Source: Crossaster papposus (lineage: Eukaryota > Echinodermata > Asteroidea > Velatida > Solasteridae). From it: DNA of 64,000 nt. The notes beneath the pieces were generated by a model, which did not search any database, was not told the origin of the DNA, and saw only the letters and a list, made by a program, of their open reading frames with translations. Of this stretch, positions 1-10,891 are shown one piece after another; the stretch's first letter is position 1, and each line of letters starts with the position of its first letter. Location: assembly GCA_037893245.1 (NCBI GenBank), contig JBAIAA010000520.1, positions 496,001-560,000 of the forward strand. The letters are read 5' to 3'. A program made the position numbers and the translations under genes.

Positions 1-200
1 CCTAAATTGGGCTAACAAGTAGGTGAAGGGTTGCCTAAGGTGAGAGACTTGAACAAGTTCAAGGAAACCTCCCAAATTAAAGATTGTTGTTGCTTACAAT
101 AATCCTATCTACGTTAAAATGTATTTTTGGGATTTCCTTGAACTTGTTCAAGTCTCCCATGTTAGGCAACCCTTTAACTACTTTTTCGCCCAATTTATGG
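1..200. repeat. Foldback (inverted-repeat) element with arms of about 70 bp
   Basis: The first 74 bases and the reverse complement of roughly 128-200 align with few mismatches. Both contain aaattgggc, agggttgcctaa and gagacttgaacaagttcaag. The loop of about 53 bases is AT-rich. The left arm touches the window edge, so its true start and any target duplication cannot be seen. This is the structure of a small foldback MITE. It has no coding capacity. Confidence 0.75.
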
Positions 201-894
201 ACACACCATTTTCCTCCAAATATCACAATGTTATCATTGTTCCTATCATTGTTCCTTATTTTTCATAAGGTTTAAATATGATAACTGTGCCAGTAAGCAA
301 CTTGGTGAATTTGAAGCTCACCAACACTGACTACTTGATGATATCTGGAGACAGTGTAATGTGCGCACATTTATAGGGTCACGAAGTTGTCATTTTTGAT
401 AACTACTATGTCCTCATAATTATTCAGTCACTTATATGATTTAGCAAATGTTATTGAAGTAAGGATATCTAAGTAGAATCACCAAAATACACTATTAAAA
501 AAATAAAATATATATATATATACCCAAATATGGGAATAATAATATTACGCGGCAGGGATTAACGATTTATGCAAATTAGTCAAATTTCCACCACTTGGAT
601 TTTTGTAGATTTTTAGTATGTCATTCTAGGGACCTTATAGAAGTGCACTGTGGTGAAAAACAATCTGTTGCAATTTGTTTGAGGTCAAAACGTATTTTTC
701 CTGGACTATTAGTAATATTTCAGATTTTAGTGTCGGCTATCAGACCCATATACCCCTTGGTCTTAAACATAAACTGTCTCATGTAATGTCCTTTCGCCGG
801 CAAGTCTAGGTTCTCGTTAAACCCAACATCACCCTTCCTGATCACATCAATTGTTCTTATTGTAGTACTAATTACAGAGTTTGTTTGTCGACTG
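201..894. other. AT-rich non-coding DNA
   Basis: No supported gene. There is a short A/T run and a (ta)n stretch near 500-522. The reading frames here are short and have no recognisable motif. Confidence 0.5.
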
Positions 895-957
895 AATCAG
901 TGAAATGCTTTAACTGCGGCGAATTTGGTCACATCAGCCGATACTGCAAGAACCCTC
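895..957 (+). pseudogene. Single CCHC zinc-knuckle fragment (gag- or CNBP-like)
   Basis: The frame encodes [14 protein letters not shown], a perfect C-x2-C-x4-H-x4-C zinc knuckle of the type found in retroelement Gag and CNBP-like nucleic-acid-binding proteins. There is no ATG just upstream. The sequence ttacag at 871-876 could be a splice acceptor, so this may be an exon or a gag remnant. Directly after the knuckle the frame runs into a polypyrimidine minisatellite that is open in several frames as Pro/Leu/Ser repeats. That tail is a product of the repeat and is not evidence for a proline-rich protein. Which gene the knuckle came from cannot be told. Confidence 0.45.
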
Positions 958-1826
958 CAACCCTCCCCCCCTCCCCCCCCCCCCTCCCCCCCTCCCCCCC
1001 CTCCCCCCTCCCCCCCCCCCCCTCCCCTCCTCCCCTCCTCCCCTCCTCCCCTCCTCCCCTCCTCCCCTCCCCCCCTCCCCCCTCCTCCCCTCCTCCCCTC
1101 CTCCCCTCCTCCCCTCCTCCCCTCCTCCCCTCCTCCCCTCCTCCCCTCCTCCCCTCCTCCCCTCCTCCCCTCCTCCCCTCCTCCCCTCCTCCCCTCCTCC
1201 CCTCCTCCCCTCCTCCCCTCCTCCCCTCCTCCCCTCCTCCCCTCCTCCCCTCCTCCCCTCCTCCCCTCCTCCCCTCCTCCCCTCCTCCCCTCCTCCCCTC
1301 CTCCCCTCCTCCCCTCCTCCCCTCCTCCCCTCCTCCCCTCCTCCCCTCCTCCCCTCCTCCCCTCCTCCCCTCCTCCCCTCCTCCCCTCCTCCCTCCTCCC
1401 TCCTCCCCTCCTCCCCTCCTCCCCTCCTCCCTCCTCCCCTCCTCCCCTCCTCCCTCCTCCCCTCCTCCCTCCTCCCCTCCTCCCCTCCTCCCCTCCTCCC
1501 CTCCTCCCCTCCTCCCCTCCTCCCCTCCTCCCCTCCTCCCCTCCTCCCCTCCTCCCTCCTCCCCTCCTCCCCTCCTCCCCTCCTCCCTCCTCCCCTCCTC
1601 CCTCCTCCCCTCCTCCCCTCCTCCCCTCCTCCCCTCCTCCCCTCCTCCCCTCCTCCCCTCCTCCCCTCCCCTCCTCCCCTCCTCCCCTCCTCCCCCTCCT
1701 CCCCTCCTCCCCTCCTCCCTCCTCCCCTCCTCCCCTCCTCCCCTCCTCCCTCCTCCCCTCCTCCCCTCCTCCCCTCCTCCCCTCCTCCCTCCTCCCTCCT
1801 CCCTCCTCCCCTCCTCCCCTCCCCTG
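957..1826. repeat. Polypyrimidine minisatellite, 8-bp unit cccctcct
   Basis: About 870 bases of almost only C and T on the plus strand, built from cccctcct units with variants that lose or gain a C or a tcct step. Three units give 24 nt, so the translated shadow is PPPLLPSS. The first 110 bases are C-richer and less regular. Perfect strand asymmetry and mirror symmetry make it a strong candidate for triplex (H-DNA) formation. Confidence 0.95.
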
Positions 1827-2102
1827 CGCGGATTGTGTATTATGTGGCTTTTTTTCCTTGAAATGTACTGTCTGTTTCTAGTCAGTATGTGGATTTCGCG
1901 TAGTAATATACAAGCTAACAGGTGAAATTAAAATAGTTCCTGGACTAGAAATCACTTATTATTATCAACGTCCACTGCGCTATCTAGATTTTTTTGTTTC
2001 TGCAGCGAATTTGTATTACTGATTTATTTTGTGTGTTGATGGTCTATAACGAATTTTATTAAAAAGTAAATTGTGAAATAAATAATATTGTTGCTGTTTT
2101 CT
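1827..2102. other. AT-rich non-coding DNA
   Basis: Nothing recognisable between the minisatellite and the first duplicated block. Confidence 0.4.
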
Positions 2103-3158
2103 ATAAACTTGTTTTTAGGCTTTCAGAAGACCGACTTGAACTTGATAAATTTGTTGAACAAGCCTAATTATTCAATTTATACAAGATTTCAAGATACATA
2201 TCGCAAGTTTAAGTATGATAAATCTCATTTGCCAAAATAACGAGCACTTCCCTTTTCATTAAAATGTTTGCCAAAATTTGCTTTTCAGCACGAGAGGGCG
2301 CTGTTTGTTGGTGATTATGTGGTTTGGGAAGGATTTTAAAGGAAATCCTCGTACAATGTGGCAAATTGTCAACATTAGGCATTTTAAAACGAATGTTTTC
2401 AACTTTCCAGGGTACATTTTTGTATTTAATTCTTTAATGGAAAAGTAGGAATAAATCAGGGGAAAACAACCAAAAAACCTTGTTTTTTAAATGTTTTTTT
2501 TGTTAGAATTTTTGCTACCCCCCCCCCCTTTTCAACTTTCCAGGGTACATTTTTGTATTTAATTTTTCCTTTTTAAAGAAAAATTAGGATTATGATTTGT
2601 TGATAACACGATGTATATAATAAAAGCAGTATAAACCACGACTTATTGTTTTTATTATTATTGTGCACGCTGATCATAGATGTGCATTATAATTTTTGGG
2701 TCAATTTGTTTTTGATGGACCACATTCTTTAATGGAAAAGTAGGAACAAAATCAGGGAAAAACAACCAAAAAACCTTGTTTTTTAAATGTTTTTTGGTTA
2801 GAATTTTTGCTACCCCCCCCCCCCCCCCTGAAATGTTGACCTATACTAATGAAACCTTTGTCTTTAGTGTCCCCATCCGAAACAAAACAAATTGTGGACC
2901 GGACCCGACCCGACCAGGCCCAAACCGACCCAACCCAACAACCCAATTCTATAATGGTTTATTGATATATCCATCTGTTGCGGCGCAAGACCGAATTCAG
3001 TAATAACCGTAAATATATTTTAAAAGTCAAGAGTAAACTTTTGTTAATATACTTTAAAAAGCCTAAAAATACATCGAGATTGCAGTTTGATTGACTGTAC
3101 ATTTCTACAAATAAAATGTTTGAGAACTGAGTATTTGTGTTACGCCTACATTCTTTGT
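2103..3158. repeat. Dispersed duplication, copy A
   Basis: This block reappears in direct orientation at 4312-5168. Shared landmarks in order: ggctttcagaagaccgac, the cacgagagggcgctg word, a gattatgtggtttggg segment, a long poly(C) tract, cggacccgacccgaccagg, and the stretch ending near gattgactgta. Copy A also carries an internal repeat of about 0.15 kb. The block from tctttaatggaaaagtagg to the poly(C) tract occurs at about 2428-2528 and again at about 2729-2829, and the first of these is absent from copy B. No coding potential seen. Confidence 0.8.
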
Positions 3159-4311
3159 CATGATTTCTTACTGAAAATAATTTTAAAGGGTACATGCGAT
3201 GAATGTTAACCAGGAACATAATTTACGCAAGATTGCATTATCCACCACGCACTCTCTATAGATAATTGTTACCTAACGTACCCCCCCCCCCCCTAAAAAT
3301 AATCCCTGCGAAACCACAACATTCCGCAAACACAATGGCCACCACAAAGGAGGGGGTTCACACTCCGTCTCTTTCTTGCTTCATATGAGATTGCAGACTC
3401 ATTATGTGAAAGTATTCGATTTTTGTTGTAGACCAGTGTGCAGACTCCAAAAAAGCATAACAAATGTGTGTGTGTGGAGGGGGGGGGGGGGGGGGGGGGG
3501 GTGAAATGGAACGCTATGGATCATTAAGGATTATATCAAACATAACGGGGACGGCAATATTCTACGTGAGAAATTGGGACAATAGGTCGTAAATCCTGAA
3601 CAAGTTTGTTTTTAACCCTCCGCGACGACCTATATACTTGTTTTTACTGTGCGTCTGATATTATAACCACTTAATGACCCGAAGGGAGGGGGAACAGTTG
3701 ATCCAGAATTAGGTCATTATGTGGTTTATGTTTATTGTATGGTCATTTAATCATAAATTCACCTCGATATTGTAAAAAGGAGTGGAGAACAACAAATTCA
3801 AATTTATTCCCGCCAAAAGAGAGGTTATTTGCAAGAATGTATGATTGTAAGCGTCGCCAAAAACGCTAACCCTAACCCTATGTACCCCTACATTGATAGT
3901 TTGTGCCGGTGTGGGTGTTTTCTCAAACAGCAAAACAAAGCGCATCAAAAATGTGTATTTTTCTTATATAAGGGCATGTTTTGTCAAAAATGGCCTTAAA
4001 AGTTGGAGAAACTATTATTGTATTTTAGCCTGATAAAAATTATCACATTGGATAATTGTTTTTGTTAAAAACAATGTTTTCCTGGGAAGCATTTTTCAAG
4101 GCGCTATTGGTGAACAAACGGGGTTATTATGTGGCTCCCAAAAATACAAACACTTTTTAAAAGAGGGCAATAAGGGCTATCCTTTTTCTCTGTCAACAAG
4201 TCTTAACAATTACATTCCAAGTTTATTTACCTGAAATTGTGTAGACGTAACACGTTCCTACATTTTTTTAAGAACTAGAATGTTTCGTAAAAGGCTCAAT
4301 ATGGGGTTGAG
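3159..4311. other. Non-coding DNA with poly(C) and poly(G) tracts
   Basis: Contains a C tract at about 3280-3293 and a G tract of about 25 at 3477-3501 that is preceded by gtgtgtgtgg. A two-unit ctaaccctaaccct word near 3868 is too short to be a telomeric tract. No gene seen. Confidence 0.5.
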
Positions 4312-5168
4312 CATAAACTTTTTAGGCTTTCAGAAGACCGACTTGAACTTGATAAATTTGTTGAACAAGCCTAATTATTCAATTTATACAAGATTTCAAG
4401 ATACATATCGCAAGTTTAAGTATGATAAATCTCATTTGCCGAAATAACGAGCACTTCCCTTTTCATCAAATTCTTGCCAAAATTTGCTTTTCACCACGAG
4501 AGGGCGCTGTTTGTTGGTGATTATGTGGTTTGGGAAGGATTTTAAAGGAAATCCTCGTACAATGTGGCAAATTGTCAACATTAGGCATTTTAAAACGAAT
4601 GTTTTCAACTTTCCAGGGTATTAAATTTTTCCTTTTTAAAGAAAAATTAGGATTATGATTTATTTATAACACGATGTATATAATAAAAGCAGTATAAACC
4701 ACGACTTATTGTTTTTATTATTATTGTGCACGCTGATCATAGATGTGCATTATAATTTTTTTTGTCAATTTGTTTTTGAAGGACCACATTCTTTAATGGA
4801 AAAGTAGGAAAAAAATCAGGGAAAAACAACCAAAAAACCTTGTTTTTTTAAATGTTTTATTGTTAGAATTTTTGCTACCCCCCCCCCCCCCCCCCCCCCT
4901 GAAATGTTGACCTATACTAATGAAACCTTTGTCTTTAGTGTCCCCATCCGAAACAAAACAAATTGTGGACCGGACCCGACCCGACCAGGCCCAAACCGAC
5001 CCAACCCAACCCAATTCTATAATGGTTTATTGATATATCCATCTGTTGCGGCGCAAGACCGAATTCAGTAATAACCGTAAATATATTTTAAAAGTCAAGA
5101 GTAAACTTTTGTTAATATACTTTAAAAAGCCTAAAAATACCACGAGATTGCAGTTCGATTGACTGTAA
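4312..5168. repeat. Dispersed duplication, copy B
   Basis: Direct repeat of 2103-3158 with the same order of landmarks and high identity, but lacking the internal duplication of copy A. The two copies lie about 2.2 kb apart. Similarity stops abruptly after gattgactgta, which marks the right edge. No terminal repeats or target duplication could be fixed by eye. Confidence 0.8.
4494..4509 (+). promoter_or_regulatory. CTCF-core-like word
   Basis: CCACGAGAGGGCGCTG resembles the bilaterian CTCF core CCAC-N-AG-R-K-GGC. The homologous site in copy A (about 2289-2304) differs at the first base. Similar words recur in the window (see findings). Binding is inference from sequence likeness only. Confidence 0.25.
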
Positions 5169-6433
5169 TCGCCAACATTTTGTTTTTACAAAACTGAAAA
5201 TGCTAAAAAAACTTTGTTTTAATACATAAGAAAAGGGCCTAACAAGTACAAGAAAAAAATATATATATAAGACGGACTTTATAAATAATGATGAATAGAA
5301 TGGACGAAAATGACGAAAATGCATTCTGCCATTTTTTTTTAAGGAAGAGTACTTTTTAAAACGTGGTGATTTGCGTTTCTATGAATGTTGACTAATTAAC
5401 GTCAAAACTGCGGATAACGGTATAAAGCGCTACTTTTCAATTGTGCGATTTGTGTGTGTGCTCTTGTATTGACCGGCAATCGTGGTCGTCGAACAAAAAA
5501 ATGGGAGGCAAACAGATCATTCGAAAACGTTAGAGTACAAACAAAAGAGGGAAGACGGTCGGACAATGCCCCGTCCACGATTGCCGGTCTATACATGACA
5601 CTGTGTATGTGACGATGTGTGTGTAATTAAAGGACAACACAACATAATAAACGTTTTAGATTTGTGTTGGAGGGGGGGGGGGGGGGGGTAGTTCAATGTC
5701 TCGAAAGATGGACTGTTCTCACGCAGGGGTACTTTGTCAACTCCATCATACCCATATGGGGTACAATGCCTTTGTGGGGTAAAAAATCGGTACCCCATAA
5801 AGATATTCTCTCAGTTTTCTTCACTGACCTTGAATAACCTCTAGAAATAAAAAAAAACATGATACCCCTTTAGGCGGTCTGATCTTGTGAACGTGTTGTT
5901 GTTTTATCACTGAATAAGGCTAGATGAGCTGCGCTAGTTACATGTTCACGCACAGTATAGCGCCCTCTTTTGTTGGCACAATACTGGTGCCCCATGGCAA
6001 CATGTGGTGCTCACACAGATTACGCATACGGCGTGCACTGCAAATGTCTGCCTCGATGGCCATGACGGCAGTACCGGTAGTAAAGATTTCAGCATATTTT
6101 GGGCATGCTAAAGTGAAAAAAAAACTGAAAAAAACCCATAGGACAGGCTTATGACTTTTGGACATGGATCGACGAGGATATAAGCGGTAAGTTTACTGTT
6201 TTGGCACATTTTGTTGATTGCTATATGCTGCCTACAATAAATAAATAAATAAATGGCGTTACCGGCGGTAGGCGTAGAACTGTGCAGCCTTGTTGAAAAA
6301 AATGCCTACTACTACTACTACTACACTGAGAAATATACATGTATTCTCACAATCTAGCGATGATTTATCAATTTCACTGGCCACCTACAGGGACAGTACC
6401 TTTAGTTCATAACGATGATTTTGATGGTTGACG
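5169..6433. other. Non-coding DNA with a small inverted repeat and microsatellites
   Basis: A 15-bp perfect inverted repeat, gaccggcaatcgtgg at 5471-5485 and its complement at 5575-5589, has extra imperfect pairing outside it and may be the ends of a MITE of about 120 bp. There is a poly(G) tract near 5671-5688, an (aaat)n run near 6238-6254 and (cta)n near 6307-6323. The frame at 5924-6154 shows no recognisable domain. Confidence 0.45.
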
Positions 6434-7518
6434 GTCACTTCGGCCCATTTCCACTTCGCCCCGTTGCCACTTCGCCCCGTCGCCACTTCGCCCCGTCGCC
6501 ACTTCGCCCCGTCGCCACTTCGCCCCGTCGCCACTTCGCCCCGTCGCCACTTCGCCCCGTCGCCACTTCGCCCCGTCGCCACTTCGCCCCGTCGCCACTT
6601 CGCCCCGTCGCCACTTCGCCCCGTCGCCACTTCGCCCCGTCGCCACTTCGCCCCGTCGCCACTTCGCCCCGTCGCCACTTCGCCCCGTCGCCACTTCGCC
6701 CCGTCGCCACTTCGCCCCGTCGCCACTTCGCCCCGTCGCCACTTCGCCCCGTCGCCACTTCGCCCCGTCGCCACTTCGCCCCGTCGCCACTTCGCCCCGT
6801 CGCCACTTCGCCCCGTCGCCACTTCGCCCCGTCGCCACTTCGCCCCGTCGCCACCTCGCCCCATTGCCACCTCGCCCCATCGCCCCATCGCCACTTCGCC
6901 CCATGCTGCGCGCGTCGGTCAGCATGAATTTTAAGAGGTTTTTACTTTCTATGAATTACGGATTCATTGGTGGTACATGTAATAATTATTATATGATATC
7001 ATTGAAGGGCGGCGACCAATAAAAGGGAAAATGAGTCAAAAAAAAACCCCCCAAACCATGCTCAAACAACTATCGGCCGTGCTTAAACTACCACATTAGT
7101 TTTATACATTTCAAGAAAAAAACAATAAATTAACCCTAACTCCCTCACCATTGTTATTAAACAATACAATTCCTTCAAAATCCTCCAACTTCCTTTGTTG
7201 TGTAGGGAGTTAGGGTTAAAGTTTAAAGCTAGTGTAGCCCGGCCAGGAGGCCTACATAATACAAATTATTGTATCTATATCTTTTTGTTTCGTAGGGTGT
7301 AAACCCCTACTGTCCGTGCTATGAAATTGTTGTATTACAGTATGTAAAGAGTATAGGTCCGATTATGAGTCGTAACTTGGTTTATAGTCTTGACATCAAC
7401 ATTTAGCGGGAACATCATTACACCACCACAAGTTTCAAACTCATTTCAAACAGCCGAAACAGCTAGTTTAATTTTTTTTTTTTTGGCACGGGGCGAAGTG
7501 GAAATGGGGCGAAGTGAC
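6434..7518. mobile_element. Non-autonomous DNA element with an expanded terminal repeat
   Basis: The left end 6434-6463 and the reverse complement of the right end 7489-7518 match over 30 bp with one mismatch (gtcacttcg-cccatttcc followed by acttcgccccg). Further similarity outside them (atgattttgat on the left, atcaaaatgat on the right when complemented) suggests the true ends extend 15-25 bp outward. The left terminal repeat continues into a 16-bp minisatellite built from its own inner sequence. The interior has no coding frame but holds a 15-bp inverted repeat, taaccctaactccct at 7131-7145 and its complement at 7204-7218. The superfamily was not identified. Confidence 0.7.
6446..6904. repeat. 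16-bp minisatellite, unit cgccccgtcgccactt
   Basis: Roughly 28 nearly identical units. The first and last few carry variants such as ccgttg and ccattg. Because 16 is not a multiple of three and no unit phase contains a stop, all six frames read open with a 48-nt period. The long Arg/Pro-rich and Gly/Glu/Trp-rich frames here are therefore repeat artefacts. The unit equals the inner part of the element's terminal repeat. Confidence 0.95.
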
Positions 7519-7559
7519 TGTAAAGCATTTTGATCATTTTGATGAGGTACCTTCTGCAG

Positions 7560-7903
7560 CAAGGCCCTTAGAAAAATCCACCATAGTTTTACTACTGTAA
7601 AACTATAGTTTTACTGCATTACATAAAGTTTTACTGTAGTAATTAAAGTAAAAGTAAAGTTTCTCCTAAAGTAAAGTTACTATAGTTTTACTACAATAAA
7701 AACACAAGTCAAACTATAGTGAATCTGCAGTATTTTGGAAGTAATACTATAGTATTTATATTCATAGTTTACTGTAGATTCACTTTAACTTTACTGCAAT
7801 GAAAACTGCAGTAATACTGCAGTATCATTGTAGTAAAACAATGGTAATGTGTTTGTTAATACTATAACTTTACTGCAATGAAAACTGCAGTAATACTACA
7901 GTA
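7560..7903. repeat. AT-rich self-complementary repeat region
   Basis: Words such as actgcagtaatac, gtagtaaaac and actatagtttact recur in both orientations, including two near-identical stretches at about 7797-7835 and 7871-7910 (ctttactgcaatgaaaac, then gcagtaatac). No gene. It could be several nested MITE ends or a degenerate satellite. Confidence 0.55.
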
Positions 7904-8143
7904 TCATTGAGAAAATATTTTGGGGATAACATGACAAAAACTTACTAGAGACTGAGCGAGCGGGAATAGCCGGTTAGCGGTGTACAGCCGAAGCTCCACC
8001 CCAGTCTGTCTTTCCTTGGTTTACGCTGATTGGTCGAGATTGTAAACGAAATGTAAACAAAATGTAAACATCGTTTGGTGAGAATTTCGCTCAGTCTCTG
8101 GTAAGTTTTTGTCATGTTTTCCCCAAAATATTTTCTCAATGAT
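7904..8143. mobile_element. MITE of about 240 bp with 55-bp inverted ends
   Basis: The segment 7904-7958 and the reverse complement of 8088-8143 agree over about 55 bp with only a few differences. Both begin atcattgagaaaat and end gagactgagcg. The interior of about 130 bp is more GC-rich and carries gctgattggtcg. No target duplication is clear, because the flanks themselves are repetitive. The short frame crossing it encodes nothing recognisable. Confidence 0.8.
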
Positions 8144-8601
8144 GTTTACAGTGTTATGAGCGGAGTCATTACACATTGCAGATCAAATCTGTGTTCTTGA
8201 AATGTGTGTCATGATCTTTAAAAGTGGTTAAAATCCGGCAAATCTGGTGACTAGTCTGGCAAAAATGGTCGAAATTGCAACTTCTACAATTTTGTACACT
8301 AGTTGTCTCGTAACCCTCCGGTCTTCGACCGTCGATGGAGGGTTACGATTATCGCAACTAGGCCAAAACGTGAATGTACCCAGTGTAATCACAACTGGAA
8401 CATTCAAACAATCTAGTATATTGTTGTGTCACCCTTTTGATTGGCTTGCTGCTGGGTACATTTGTTGCTTTAGTACAATTATATGGCTGTCTATCGTTCT
8501 AAATATTGCATAAGGTAAATTTGTCAAAATTACTTAGGTTTTATACTAGGCCCATTATTAATATTAGACCTACATGTAGTACAAGTACTAGTAGCTTAGT
8601 A
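8144..8601. other. Non-coding DNA
   Basis: No supported gene. A 15-bp inverted repeat surrounds 8309-8350: gtaaccctccggtc, then ggagggttac. Confidence 0.4.
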
Positions 8602-10308
8602 ATACAGACGTTTTCCTAGTTCCAGATCGCAAAATAAATTTAGGCAGTTTTCGGCAAGTCTAATCCTCGAAATTCAAATGAAATAGGTTTAGTAGTTTAC
8701 CTTAAGTAATGGAGAAACTACAGTTTTTGTTTCAATATTTATGCTCTTCTAATTAATTTGAAAATATGACGTCAAATATACCGACATCACTTTTTCTAGT
8801 TGCGGAATTAGTTTAACCAATTCCGGATCGGGTAAAAAACTGCTTCGTACATGAAAAATAATCACGCTAGAACCAACCAGAATCAAGCCTATATTTCTGA
8901 TAAAGTATTCATTAATTTTATACAGTTTAAAATAAATTTTAAATACTTCCACTTCCAATAAAGTTTAAAAAGAAGACTTGCAAAGGAAATGTTTTTAAAT
9001 GTTTTGTCCGTGTACGTGTGGCGCGCGGCAACGAGCCGATAAACTTTGACCCACAGAACACGTCATATGAAATCGCTTGCGCACGTGTAGTTGATGCATG
9101 TGTTTTACGCGCGATCCGGAACTAGGAAAAGATATACTTTTTTGTACGTTCAGTCTTTGGCAGATTTTTTAATACTGGAGACTTTTAGACTTATTTTTTT
9201 AACAAATAATCGATGCATGAGTTTTATACAACTGTAGACTACAAAAAGGCATAAATGAAATCAAACGTTTTGAGTGACATGTCGCAGAATATTTGTTCGT
9301 GGTTTTGCGGCTCCCGTGATTTCTACAAACCGTTCAAACATGTACGAGTCGAAAATCTGGCCAAAATATATTTTATGGATAATTTATTGAAAAGATATTT
9401 ATGTATCAAGAAGCTTGTATGTTTCTTTTAAAAATGCACTTCATCTAAATTAATAGTATTGGAGACCAAGCCATAAGAGGTAGGTTTTTATTTAAAGCAA
9501 TCCGGAACTACATGTAGGAAGCAATCCGGAACTAGAAAAACAACTGTAGTACTAGTACTGTACATCCCAGTTGTTTTCCTAGTTCCGGATTTTGCAGAAA
9601 ACCACGGGAGCCGAAAACCCCCCCCCAAAAAAAAATTCTGCGACATGTCACTCACGTTTGATTTGAATTAGGCCTTTTTGTAGTAACTCATGCATCGATT
9701 ATTTGTTGAGTAAAAATAAGTCTAAAAGTCTCCAGTATTAACAAATCTGCCAAAGACTGAACGTATATTTTTTTCTAGTTCCGGTTTGCGCGTAAAATAC
9801 ATGCATCAACTACACGCGCGCAAGTGATTTCATATGACGTTTTTAATTCTGTGACGTGGGTCAAAGTTTATCGGCTCGTTGCCGCGTCACACACGGCACG
9901 GTCGCGCGCGCCACATGGCCAAAACATTTCCTTGCAAGTTCTCTTTTTAAACTTTATTGGAAGTAGAAGTATTTGAAATGTATTTTTAACTGTATTTATA
10001 TAAATTGATTAATACTTTATCAGAAATATAGGCTTGATTCGGGTTGGTTCTAGCGTAATTATTTTTCATGTATGAAGCAGTTTTTTTAACCCGATCCAGA
10101 ATTGGTTAAACCGATCCGCAACTAGGAAAAGTAATGTCGGTACTTCAGACGTCGTATTTTCAAAATAAGAATATCGAAACAAAAACTGTAGTTTCTCCAT
10201 CACTCAAGGTAAGCTACTAAACCTATTTCATTTGAATTTAGAGAAGTAGACTTGCCGAAAACAGCCTGAATATTGTTTGCGATCCAGAACTAGGAAAACG
10301 TCTGTATC
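8602..10308. mobile_element. Long inverted-repeat (palindromic) element with arms of about 0.7 kb
   Basis: The left arm 8602-9322 and right arm 9601-10308 are inverted copies along their length. Paired landmarks include atacagacgttttcctag at the two outer ends, tttcatttgaatt, the gaaccaacc/ggttggttc block, the ataaactttgaccca block, the catgcatc block and the cgggagccg block nearest the centre. The spacer of about 280 bp has its own inner hairpin (near 9527-9549 and 9570-9592). The word cctagttccggat and its complement recur at least six times at internal arm boundaries. No reading frame of significance. It may be a foldback or long-TIR DNA element, or an inverted duplication. Confidence 0.85.
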
Positions 10309-10753
10309 ACTGTACATTTACCTACAGTACATGTACCGGTAGTACTACGGTAGTAGGCCTACCAAAATGTTTTTTCGCACAATGCATGGTTTCTCGACTC
10401 CTGAATTTGACTTTTCTGCCCAAGAGAACCACACTAATTTCTGACAATTTTGCACCTTATGACATCTAGGCCTATGACAAGCTTACGAGGTTAGGGCCTA
10501 CTGATTTTTTTTATGTGAACTTTACGTTGAAAATTCTATGAAATTACATCATTTTTTTTGAAGTTTTGATGTTCCAAAGGGAGTCAATTTATTTCAAACG
10601 ACAATTTGAATGCTATCCGATACATCAACAAGAAACCAGAAATTCCCCCCCCCCCCCCCAGCTACGCCACTGTAGCTTAAGTTATTTGAAATTTGAGAAT
10701 ATCGTTTAACTTTTGAAATCTTAGAAACAACTAAAATGCTTTGGAAATTACAG
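10309..10753. other. Non-coding DNA
   Basis: Contains a poly(C) tract near 10645-10659 followed by cagctacgccactg, a repeat end I recall from other invertebrate genomes. No gene seen. Confidence 0.4.
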
Positions 10754-10891
10754 AGTTCATCCTGGTGGATCAACAAGGAAAACTCGCAAGTCTGCTCAAA
10801 GTGGTGCAGTGAACCCAATTGATGTTGCTACAACATCAAAACGGACTGGGAGGGACCTGCAGAAGTTTGTCGTGCGGAAACAGTTTCTAAA
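10754..10891 (+). CDS. Candidate upstream exon of the SET-domain gene
   Basis: An open stretch of 138 bases lies between a ttacag acceptor (ending 10753) and a gtaaga donor (from 10892). One frame is open throughout and encodes a basic segment ending GRDLQKFVVRKQFLK. It leaves two bases over at its 3' end, which match the one spare base at the start of the next exon if that exon begins after ctacag at 11293. This phase agreement and the position about 0.4 kb upstream are the evidence. No domain is recognised in the exon itself. Confidence 0.5.

Noticed and set aside
957..1881. Long proline/leucine/serine-rich reading frames
   Set aside because: They only translate the 8-bp polypyrimidine minisatellite and are open in several frames with no start context.
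3865..3880. Telomere-like ctaaccctaaccct
   Set aside because: Only two units. A similar taaccctaac word at 7131 is part of an inverted repeat. No array is present.
5924..6165. Small protein frames of about 75 residues on both strands
   Set aside because: No motif, no splice or start support, and open on both strands by chance.
6385..6934. Five overlapping long frames on both strands
   Set aside because: The 16-bp unit has no stop in any phase, so all six frames are open. No composition or motif supports a protein.
7961..8087. tRNA- or SINE-type promoter in the core of the 240-bp MITE
   Set aside because: The gattggtcgag stretch is only weakly like a B box and no matching A box or cloverleaf can be drawn.
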